From an uncultured Blautia sp. (GTDB lineage: Bacteria > Bacillota > Clostridia > Lachnospirales > Lachnospiraceae): 12,396 nucleotides of DNA. The position numbers were made by a program, and so were the translations under genes. Under the pieces are notes generated by a model, which had not been told where the DNA came from, ran no database searches, and saw nothing but the letters and a program-made list of their open reading frames with translations. Location of the stretch: positions 1 to 12,396 of the forward strand of contig CAKRRX010000073.1 in the NCBI GenBank assembly GCA_934394595.1. The letters run 5' to 3'. Of the stretch, positions 6,088 through 12,396 are shown in pieces. Within the stretch, counting starts at the first letter, position 1; each line of letters begins with the position of its first letter.

Positions 6088-7185
6088 ATGAGTGATGTAA
6101 AAACAAAAGAACCTCTGGTCCGGATCATCAAGCGTGACAGAAGCAGCTTCGGTTATAAGGTATGGGTTCGCGCAGCTGCCATTATCCTGGCACTTGTGGT
6201 GGATGCAATATTTATCTACAGCGTAACCGGACTGAATCCCTTATCTGTATATGGGGTTATGCTTAATGGTACTTTTATGACAAGCATCCGTTTTTCCTGG
6301 GCAATGCGAGATCTGGTCACACTTTTGTGTATCGGTATCGCTCTTGCACCGGCATTTAAAATGAGGTTCTGGAATATTGGTGCAGAGGGACAGGTTCTTA
6401 TAGGCGGTCTTGCCACTGCTATGGTTATGGTAAAATGCGGACAGAATCTTCCGACACCGGTGCTTTTTCTGGTAATGTTCCTTACAAGCATCATTGCAGG
6501 TGGTCTGTGGGGATTTATCCCGGCTGTATTCAAAGCATACTGGAATACAAATGAGACACTTTTTACCCTGATGATGAACTATGTAGCCACCAGCATTGTC
6601 GCATGTATGACAAACATTCTCCGTGGAAAGGCTTCCAGCCTTGGAAAACTGAATATGTCCACACAGGCAGGCTGGTTTCCACAGTTTCTGGGACAAAGAT
6701 ATAATATTAATATCCTGATCGTCCTGATCCTGATGTTAGTGATGTTCTTCTATCTGAAATATTCCAAACAGGGTTATGAGATTACAGTAGTAGGAGAATC
6801 TGAGAATACAGCAAGATATGCCGGAATCAATGTAAAATGGGTAACCATTCGTACTATGATCATCTCCGGTGCTATCTGCGGACTGGTAGGATTTCTGATC
6901 GTAGCCGGAAGAGACCAGACCATTTCCACCACATCTGCCGGTGGAAACGGATTTACCGCAATTATCGTTGCATGGCTTGCAAAGTTTAACACTTTTTACA
7001 TGGCACTTATTTCCTTCCTGCTGATCTTCCTTTCAAAAGGTGCAGCAGAGATTGCTTCCGCATACAGCCTGAATGATTATGCGGCAAGTATTATCGAAGG
7101 TGTGATCCTGTTCTTTATCCTTGGAAGTGAATTCTTTATCAACTATAAGATGATTTTCCGTGGTTCCAAAAAGGAGGTGCACTAA
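6088..7185 (+). CDS. Nucleoside-type ABC transporter permease, first subunit
   Basis: A 365-aa integral membrane subunit of the BPD_transp_2 family (NupP/YufP, RbsC-like). A basic cytoplasmic start of about 28 residues precedes the first membrane segment (AAAIILALVVDAIFIYSV). The family signature FWNIGAEGQVLIGG lies from residue 94, and NETLFTLMMNY (155-165) is typical of the first permease of BMP-type systems. The cytoplasmic coupling loop with VGESENTARYAGI (235-247) should contact the ATPase. Start ATG 6088 abuts the ATPase stop, with GGAAGGAGGGG inside the ATPase end as ribosome site, indicating tight translational coupling. It pairs with the following permease to form the membrane channel. 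Confidence 0.92.
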   Translation: MSDVKTKEPLVRIIKRDRSSFGYKVWVRAAAIILALVVDAIFIYSVTGLNPLSVYGVMLNGTFMTSIRFSWAMRDLVTLLCIGIALAPAFKMRFWNIGAEGQVLIGGLATAMVMVKCGQNLPTPVLFLVMFLTSIIAGGLWGFIPAVFKAYWNTNETLFTLMMNYVATSIVACMTNILRGKASSLGKLNMSTQAGWFPQFLGQRYNINILIVLILMLVMFFYLKYSKQGYEITVVGESENTARYAGINVKWVTIRTMIISGAICGLVGFLIVAGRDQTISTTSAGGNGFTAIIVAWLAKFNTFYMALISFLLIFLSKGAAEIASAYSLNDYAASIIEGVILFFILGSEFFINYKMIFRGSKKEVH

Positions 7186-8178
7186 ATGAGTAATCTGATT
7201 GCATGGATCATCCGGGCTATTCCCTTTGGAACGATCATCATGTTTGGCTCCATGGGTGAGATCACCACTGAAAAATCCGGAAACTTAAATCTTGGTGTTC
7301 CGGGAATTATGTATCTTGGCGGTTTTGCAGGATTTGCAAGCTCCTATTTCTATGAGAAGAATTCTGCAGATCCCAAAGGCTGGATCTGTGTGATCCTGGC
7401 ACTTTTGGCTGCTATTGTGGCTTCTATGCTGGGTGGATTGATCTTCAGCTTCCTCACCATTACCCTTCGTGCAAACCAGAACGTAACGGGTCTTGCACTT
7501 ACCACCTTTGGTATGGGTGTTGCCAATTTCTTTGGTGTATTTATCCTCAACGGTGCAAGTTACACAGCAGCGCCTCTTGCCTATGCCTCTTTTTCAAAGA
7601 AGATCCCATTTTTGTCAAGTAAACTGGGAATCTTAAGTAAAACCGTTTTCTGCTATGGATTTCTGGTATATGTGGCTATTGTTCTTGCTGTAGTTCTTCA
7701 TTATGTGCTGAACAAGACAAGAGTGGGCCTGAATCTTCGTGCTGTAGGTGAAAATCCCGGAACAGCAGACGCTGCCGGAATCAATGTAACCAAATACAAA
7801 TATCTGGCAACTTGTATCGGTGCAGGTATTTCCGGAATCGGCGGTTTATATTATGTACTGGATTACAATCAGGGAATCTGGGCTACCACAGGGCAGATCG
7901 AGGCTCTTGGCTGGCTGGCAGTTGCACTGGTTATTTTTACTACCTGGAAGCCGTTAAATTCCATCTGGGGCGCCTACCTGTTTGGTATGCTTTACTGGCT
8001 GTACCAGTTCCTTCCAAGTATTCTTGGCATTAAGGTGGCTAGCTACATCACAGATCTGATCCAGATGGTGCCTTATGTGGTTACCATCGTGGTTCTGGTT
8101 GTGGTAAGCTTCCGGAAGAAGAAAGAAAATCAGCCTCCGGAAAGTCTGGGACTTTCCTATTTCCGCGAGGAGAGATAA
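7186..8178 (+). CDS. Nucleoside-type ABC transporter permease, second subunit
   Basis: A 330-aa partner permease of the NupQ/YufQ type. The signature GEITTEKSGNLNLGVPGIMYLGG (from residue 24) is a variant of the usual family pattern; members commonly read NIGIEG where this has NLGVPG, so a proline replaces the usual glutamate position. The coupling loop LRAVGENPGTADAAGI lies around 184-199. Several hydrophobic membrane segments follow, and the C-terminus is short and charged (FRKKKENQPPES). Start ATG 7186 abuts the preceding stop, with AAGGAGG at 7171-7177. It is the last gene of the operon, followed by a strong terminator. Confidence 0.92.
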   Translation: MSNLIAWIIRAIPFGTIIMFGSMGEITTEKSGNLNLGVPGIMYLGGFAGFASSYFYEKNSADPKGWICVILALLAAIVASMLGGLIFSFLTITLRANQNVTGLALTTFGMGVANFFGVFILNGASYTAAPLAYASFSKKIPFLSSKLGILSKTVFCYGFLVYVAIVLAVVLHYVLNKTRVGLNLRAVGENPGTADAAGINVTKYKYLATCIGAGISGIGGLYYVLDYNQGIWATTGQIEALGWLAVALVIFTTWKPLNSIWGAYLFGMLYWLYQFLPSILGIKVASYITDLIQMVPYVVTIVVLVVVSFRKKKENQPPESLGLSYFREER

Positions 8179-8188
8179 AGGCTATTAT

Positions 8189-8245
8189 AAATCCCTGACA
8201 GGGAAAAGACCGGAAACGGCCTGGAACTGTCAGGGATTTCTTTTT
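8189..8245 (+). terminator. Rho-independent terminator of the transporter operon
   Basis: A perfect 13-bp stem (8189-8201 with 8227-8239) is followed by TCTTTTT. The 25-nt loop contains a small CCG-GAAA-CGG hairpin (8210-8219) with a GNRA-type tetraloop. It starts 11 bases after the permease stop. Confidence 0.88.
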
Positions 8246-8275
8246 GTGAAAAAACAGTGATCTGGCAAAAGAAAG

Positions 8276-8304
8276 TTTACATCTTATTGCAAAAATGTTA
8301 TATT
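8276..8304 (+). promoter_or_regulatory. Promoter of the trigger-factor-like lipoprotein gene
   Basis: The -35 TTTACA (8276-8281), a 17-bp spacer and -10 TATATT (8299-8304), with TG one base before the -10 (extended -10). The predicted start is near 8311, about 57 nt before the chosen ATG. The gene is thus transcribed independently of the importer. Confidence 0.65.
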
Positions 8305-8367
8305 AGTGTTAAATAAGCGGAGATTTGCGGTCATTATTTCAACTAAGTAGAAAGGAAAATGCAAAAA

Positions 8368-9681
8368 ATGAAGAAAAGATATTTACTTGCTGCAATTGCG
8401 GCAATGACAATGCTGGCAGGCTGTGGAGATGATTCTTCCAAAGATACAAAAGAAGAGACCACCCAGGAGGCAGCAGATAACAAGGAATCTGAGGATGGAG
8501 ATGAGATGGAAGCCCTGGATGAGGATTCCAGCCAGAACGCAGAGGAAGACATGACAAATGAGGATGGAGAGGTCATTGACGCAGAGGAAGAGGATGTCCA
8601 GCTGGATCCCATTACCCCATCTGATTACCTGGTAAAGAATGTGGATGATTATGTGAAATTAGGAGATTATGACGGCATCGAGGTGACCAAGTATACTTAC
8701 GAGATCACAGATGATATGGTGCAGGAGGAAATTCAGGAGGAACTGACAGATGCAGGAGAAGAAGCTTCCACAGATGCACCATCAGAAGACGGGGATACCG
8801 TGTATCTGAATCTCACCAGCAAGGTGGAGGGAGAAGATGAGGACAGTGAGCCGGAAGAGACCTTTGTCACTCTTGGACAGGAGGAATACGGAGCTGATTT
8901 TGACAAGGAGCTTACAGGCGTATCCACAGGAGATACCAAAGAATTTTCCATCACTTTCGGAGATGATATCTGGGAAGAAAGCTGGATCGGAAAGAAAGTA
9001 GACTTCACCGCAGAGGTGACAGATGTGACCAGAACTGACATTCCGGAATATACAGATGACTATGTAAAAGAAAATTGCGGTTACGACAGCAAGGAAGAAT
9101 ATGAGGCAGCAGTGAAGGAGTATCTGGAATCTTCTTATGAAGACCAGAGCTATTACGATGAAATAGAGGCCATGATGACAGAATGCCTGAACCGTACTGA
9201 ATTCTCAGGATATCCGGACGATCTGTTTGAGAGCTGCAAAGAGGAGGCAATGTCTACTTATTCCATGTTTGCAGGTGAGGACGGAGACATAAGCGATGTG
9301 CTGGATATGTTTGGAATCACAGAGGATGATATCAAAAGCGAGGCAGAGAATCTGGTGAATCGCAGATTGTTTATCAGCGCTTATGCACAGGCAAATGACA
9401 TTACTGTCACAGAAGAGGAATACATGGATTATGTGAAGGAAACGGCTGACTATTATGGGGAAAATGCAGCTGATTTTGAAGAGATGTACACCAGAGCCAC
9501 CATTGTAAATGCTCTTTATGAGGATAAGGTGACTGCAAAGATCCTGGAAAGTGCAAAAGTGACAGAAACTCCGTACACAGGAGAGGACGCTGAGGATGAC
9601 CTTTCTGAGGACGACACTATGGAAACAAAACTGGATGATATGGAAATTGTAGAAGAAGGTGAAGAGGGAATCGCAGAGTAG
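8368..9681 (+). CDS. Trigger-factor-like exported lipoprotein (probable PPIase/chaperone)
   Basis: A 437-aa protein with a lipoprotein signal peptide: MKKR, a hydrophobic core, and lipobox LAGC with the modified cysteine at residue 19. Residues 20-90 are a very acidic, probably disordered linker. From about 95 it follows trigger factor: LGDYDGIEVTKYTYEITDDMV, GDTVYLNLTSKVEGE (from 142), then the FKBP-type stretch DFDKELTGVSTGDTKEFSIT and KKVDFTAEVTDV (to 220), then a long helical C-terminal chaperone-like region (230-400) and another acidic tail. The ribosome-binding domain of cytosolic trigger factor is missing. It is therefore likely to act outside the membrane, helping secreted proteins to fold, comparable in place to PrsA; this role is inferred. 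ATG 8368 is preferred to ATG 8359 because AAAGGA (8351-8356) is too close to the latter. Confidence 0.85.
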   Translation: MKKRYLLAAIAAMTMLAGCGDDSSKDTKEETTQEAADNKESEDGDEMEALDEDSSQNAEEDMTNEDGEVIDAEEEDVQLDPITPSDYLVKNVDDYVKLGDYDGIEVTKYTYEITDDMVQEEIQEELTDAGEEASTDAPSEDGDTVYLNLTSKVEGEDEDSEPEETFVTLGQEEYGADFDKELTGVSTGDTKEFSITFGDDIWEESWIGKKVDFTAEVTDVTRTDIPEYTDDYVKENCGYDSKEEYEAAVKEYLESSYEDQSYYDEIEAMMTECLNRTEFSGYPDDLFESCKEEAMSTYSMFAGEDGDISDVLDMFGITEDDIKSEAENLVNRRLFISAYAQANDITVTEEEYMDYVKETADYYGENAADFEEMYTRATIVNALYEDKVTAKILESAKVTETPYTGEDAEDDLSEDDTMETKLDDMEIVEEGEEGIAE

Positions 9682-9717
9682 TTTTTTGATAAATTCGATT
9701 TTAAATTATTTTTAAGC

Positions 9718-9746
9718 TTTTCATTTTGTAATAGTTATGATATAGT
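9718..9746 (+). promoter_or_regulatory. Possible promoter of the M3 peptidase gene
   Basis: TTTTCA (9718-9723), a 17-bp spacer and TATAGT (9741-9746), in an AT-rich gap after the lipoprotein stop. The -35 is a weak match. No GC-rich terminator hairpin is visible after the lipoprotein gene, so read-through is also possible. The rest of 9682-9858 shows nothing further except the strong ribosome site AAAGGAGG at 9845-9852. Confidence 0.35.
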
Positions 9747-9858
9747 ATAGGGTACGCGACAATGGACGGACAGCATTCTGAGAGAGGCTTCAGAAGGTTT
9801 GTTCGCCCATTTGTTATAAAAAGCCAAAGTGAAAATGGTAATGTAAAGGAGGAACAAG

Positions 9859-11535
9859 ATGAAATTTTCAGAAATGCCGTACAGCCGCGTGGATTTTCCC
9901 GCAGTGCTTGCGCAGGGAAAAGAAATCATCAGCCGTGCTTCCCAGGCGAAAAGTGGAGAAGAGCAGTTTGAAATTCATCAGGAATTTAACAAGCTGGTAG
10001 ATCATGTAAGCACTCTTTACACAATCGCACATATTCGCAGAGACGGGAATGTAGCAGATGAGTTTTACGAAGGAGAGAATGCTTATTATGATGAAATGCT
10101 TCCTCAGCTCACTGCATTGGGAAATGAGTATCAGAAGGTACTTTTTGCTACTCCATATCGTGCGTATATGGAAGAGAAGATCGGACCGGTTGCATTTAAA
10201 TCTATGGAACTGGAGATGAAGAGTTTTAACGACAGCCTGATTCCCCTTATGCAGGAAGAGAACTCACTGTCTACCCGTTACAGAAAGCTGATTGCTTCTG
10301 CAAAGATCATGTGGGAGGGAGAGGAATTGAATCTTTCCCTTATGAGCAAACACATGCGTTCATCAGATCGTGATACCCGTAAGAGAGCATGGGCTGCTTA
10401 TGCCGGTTTCTTTGAGGAAAATCAGGATGAGCTTGATGAAATCTATGATCTGCTGGTAAAGAACCGTACCAAACAGGCACAGATGCTTGGCTTCGAGAAT
10501 TATATTGATATGGGATATTGCCGTATGAACCGTAATTCCTATACCAAGGATGATATTCAGAAGCTTCGTGACCAGATCAAGACTGTGTTTGTACCCCTTG
10601 CTTCAAAGATGCATAAGAACCGTCAGGCACGTCTTGGGGTAGAGCAGCTTCATTACTACGATATCGGCGTATATTTCCCACAGGGAGATCCGGCTCCTAT
10701 CGGCACACCGGAGGAGATTCTTGAAAGCGGTCGTAAGATGTACACAGAGATGTCTGTTGAGACAAAGGATTTCTTCAACATGATGATGGAGAATGAGCTC
10801 TTTGATGTATTCGGACGTAAAAATAAGGCTACAGGCGGTTATATGACTGAGCTTCCGGATTACGGTGTACCATTTATTTTTGCAAACTTTAATGGAACAA
10901 GCGGTGATGTGGATGTTATTACACATGAGTGCGGCCATGCTTTCCAGAGTTATGTGGCAGGTAAGGATCCCATCACAGATCATTACCGTTATCTGACTAT
11001 GGAAACAGCGGAAATCCATTCCATGTCCATGGAATTCTTTGCAGAGCCATGGATAGAGCTTTTCTTCGGAGAAAGAGGCGATGATTACCGTAAGATGCAT
11101 CTGGAAGACGCAATTGATTTTATTCCCTATGGAACTATGGTAGATGAATTCCAGCATATTGTATATGGTAATCCAGAGATGACCCCGAAGGAACGCCGGG
11201 ATGCATGGAATCAGCTTGAGAAGGAGTACCGTCCGTTCCTGGATGCAACGGGATGCAGATTCCTGGAAGATGGAAGATACTGGCAGAGACAGCATCATAT
11301 TTATGAGTCTCCATTCTATTATATTGATTATGTGCTGGCGCAGATCTGCGCGATCCAGTTTAAGATCCGTATGGAGAAAGATCATGATGGAGCATGGGCT
11401 GATTATATGAAACTCTGTGAGCTTTCTGCAAGTGATTTCTATCCCTCCATGCTGAAACAGGTGGGGCTTACCGTTCCTTTTGAAGAAGGATGCATTCAGA
11501 AAATTGTTGATGAGCTGGACAAGAAGCTTGACTGA
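9859..11535 (+). CDS. M3-family oligoendopeptidase (zinc metallopeptidase)
   Basis: A 558-aa peptidase of the PepF/thimet oligopeptidase family, which cleaves short peptides in the cytoplasm. The zinc motif HECGH is at 356-360, with E357 as catalytic base. The third ligand is probably E385 in METAEIHSMSMEF, 29 residues after the first histidine, as in thimet oligopeptidase. The upstream block FPQGDPAPIGTPEEILESG and the C-terminal run QRQHHIYESPFYYIDYVLAQICA are characteristic of this clade and help form the closed substrate channel. No signal peptide is present, so it should be cytosolic. Start ATG 9859 follows AAAGGAGG with a 6-base gap. No clear terminator follows, and the next gene starts 54 bases later, so the two may be cotranscribed. 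Confidence 0.93.
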   Translation: MKFSEMPYSRVDFPAVLAQGKEIISRASQAKSGEEQFEIHQEFNKLVDHVSTLYTIAHIRRDGNVADEFYEGENAYYDEMLPQLTALGNEYQKVLFATPYRAYMEEKIGPVAFKSMELEMKSFNDSLIPLMQEENSLSTRYRKLIASAKIMWEGEELNLSLMSKHMRSSDRDTRKRAWAAYAGFFEENQDELDEIYDLLVKNRTKQAQMLGFENYIDMGYCRMNRNSYTKDDIQKLRDQIKTVFVPLASKMHKNRQARLGVEQLHYYDIGVYFPQGDPAPIGTPEEILESGRKMYTEMSVETKDFFNMMMENELFDVFGRKNKATGGYMTELPDYGVPFIFANFNGTSGDVDVITHECGHAFQSYVAGKDPITDHYRYLTMETAEIHSMSMEFFAEPWIELFFGERGDDYRKMHLEDAIDFIPYGTMVDEFQHIVYGNPEMTPKERRDAWNQLEKEYRPFLDATGCRFLEDGRYWQRQHHIYESPFYYIDYVLAQICAIQFKIRMEKDHDGAWADYMKLCELSASDFYPSMLKQVGLTVPFEEGCIQKIVDELDKKLD

Positions 11536-11589
11536 AGAGCTTTAAAGTGTGAAGAATGTGGAAAATGGCAGGAAAGTTGAGGCTGACTT

Positions 11590-12159
11590 GTGAAAAAATA
11601 TGGGAATGATTACCGCCAGAGCGGGAAACAATTTGAATATACCGGGAAGTGGTATGGCGGGAAGCTGTCTGTGAATCAGCTGAAAAACCATGGTATTTTT
11701 TATACAGGATTTATGGCAGGAATATTCTTGATCTATGCAGCCAGTCTTATGCTGAACAATGCAGGAAACAGGATTTTCTGGATCCTGCTTCCTTATATGG
11801 TGATGATCTTCCCTGTTTCCTATGGCATTATGGGAGGGATATCCCTTGTCCGCTTTTGTCAAAAAAAGAACAGAGGAGAGAAATCCCAGGTGGTGATCCC
11901 TGAGGAACATACCGAACATATGACCCGTGCTGAATATGAGAAGGGAATCAGAAGAACGGTAAGATGCAGTATGACTGTTGTGGGATTATCACTTTTCACC
12001 TGCTTTGCAAATCTTATTTTTATGGTCCAGGGAAAGGGAAAACAGTCCCTTGGAGCTGACTTATTGTTCGAAATAGCTGTGGTCACGATTTTAGTGCTGG
12101 GAAGTGTTACAGCTGTACAAAGTTGGCGAATTAAAGCAGATTTTACAATTTTTGAGTGA
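11590..12159 (+). CDS. Small four-helix membrane protein of unknown function
   Basis: I do not recognise a named family. The 189-aa product has a polar, aromatic start (KQFEYTGKWYGGKLS), then four likely membrane segments at about 35-55, 62-88, 128-148 and 158-178. A basic and acidic cytoplasmic-type loop of about 40 residues (RFCQKKNRGEKS to GIRRTVR) lies between helices 2 and 3. The GTG start at 11590 is supported by GAGG at 11579-11582, seven bases before it. The coding frame is well formed and not broken. It lies 54 bases after the peptidase gene and before a separately promoted gene. No terminator hairpin is visible after the stop. Confidence 0.7.
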   Translation: MKKYGNDYRQSGKQFEYTGKWYGGKLSVNQLKNHGIFYTGFMAGIFLIYAASLMLNNAGNRIFWILLPYMVMIFPVSYGIMGGISLVRFCQKKNRGEKSQVVIPEEHTEHMTRAEYEKGIRRTVRCSMTVVGLSLFTCFANLIFMVQGKGKQSLGADLLFEIAVVTILVLGSVTAVQSWRIKADFTIFE

Positions 12160-12219
12160 AAAACTATCATTTTTTAACAAAAATGGACAAAATTCCAGAC
12201 ATAATTTGCGAGTTAACTA

Positions 12220-12247
12220 TTGCACATGTAATAAAACATGGTAAAAT
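12220..12247 (+). promoter_or_regulatory. Promoter of the gene cut by the right edge
   Basis: The -35 TTGCAC (12220-12225), a 16-bp spacer and -10 TAAAAT (12242-12247), with TG one base before it (extended -10). The spacer contains the inverted repeat CATGT (12225-12229) and ACATG (12236-12240), which could be an operator. The predicted start is near 12254. Confidence 0.6.
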
Positions 12248-12253
12248 AGAAAG

Positions 12254-12360
12254 GCATAAGGCAACTTTTTTTCAGGTTGTCTGCAGTAGCTGACCTCATG
12301 AGTCTTAAGCAGGCTCTGATGAATAGTTACAATAAAATATCTCAAAAAGGAGGATATGAT
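12254..12360 (+). other. Leader of about 107 nt before the last gene
   Basis: This leader is long for its neighbours. Small pairings are visible: GGCAAC with GTTGTC around a T-rich loop (about 12260-12281), and the palindrome CTCATGAG (about 12295-12302). I recognise no known riboswitch in it. The ribosome site AAAGGAGG is at 12346-12353. Confidence 0.35.
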
Positions 12361-12396
12361 ATGAGCAAGAAGAAGTTAATGGCCCTGTTATTATCA
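12361..12396 (+). CDS. Start of a gene cut by the window edge, possibly an exported protein
   Basis: Only twelve codons are present (MSKKKLMALLLS). The start ATG has a strong ribosome site, AAAGGAGG, seven bases before it, and a promoter at 12220-12247. Lysines followed by a hydrophobic run look like the beginning of a signal peptide, as in secreted or lipid-anchored solute-binding proteins. The function cannot be determined from what is visible. Confidence 0.6.
   Translation, partial: MSKKKLMALLLS

Noticed and set aside
10603..11385. Minus-strand open frame (260 codons) opposite the M3 peptidase
   Set aside because: It is antisense to the zinc-site region of a clear peptidase, with no domain or ribosome site to support it.
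1..12396. CRISPR array, insertion sequence, tRNA or rRNA gene
   Set aside because: No regularly spaced direct repeats, transposase-like frames, tRNA cloverleaf or rRNA-like sequence were noticed on either strand.

Overview
The window looks like ordinary chromosome from a low-to-moderate GC Gram-positive Firmicute, most likely a gut Lachnospiraceae (Blautia, Dorea or Coprococcus type). The grounds are strong AGGAGG ribosome sites, SigA-type promoters with 17-bp spacers, GTG and TTG starts, compact U-tract terminators, and close protein resemblance to that group. The genus is an inference. All recognised genes are on the + strand.

Region 1 (1-1866): a hairpin-rich non-coding stretch leads into aspA (aspartate ammonia-lyase) and its terminator. 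A 28-bp block near the left edge recurs with one mismatch just before the next gene, where it supplies a well-formed promoter. Related hairpins with an AAAA/TTTTG core lie around aspA. Region 2 (1867-8245): an AraC-family regulator with an N-terminal cupin domain is followed by a four-gene ABC importer of the BMP/PnrA nucleoside type: a binding protein, a double-domain ATPase and two permeases. The binding protein has its own strong promoter and a terminator directly after its stop. The ATPase and permeases follow with stop-to-start spacing of zero, and a strong terminator closes the operon. Region 3 (8246-9681): a very acidic lipoprotein carries the PPIase and C-terminal chaperone parts of trigger factor but not the ribosome-binding domain, so it is probably an exported foldase. 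Region 4 (9682-12396): a cytosolic M3-family zinc oligopeptidase, a four-helix membrane protein of unknown function, then a promoter and leader ahead of a gene cut off by the window edge.

Taken together the genes suggest scavenging: aspartate breakdown to fumarate and ammonia, probable nucleoside import, extracytoplasmic protein folding and peptide degradation. Nothing here is clearly a new defence, mobile or biosynthetic system. The points most worth a second look are the promoter-bearing repeat and hairpin family, the trigger-factor-like lipoprotein, the binding protein that lacks a lipobox cysteine, and the terminator inside the transporter operon.
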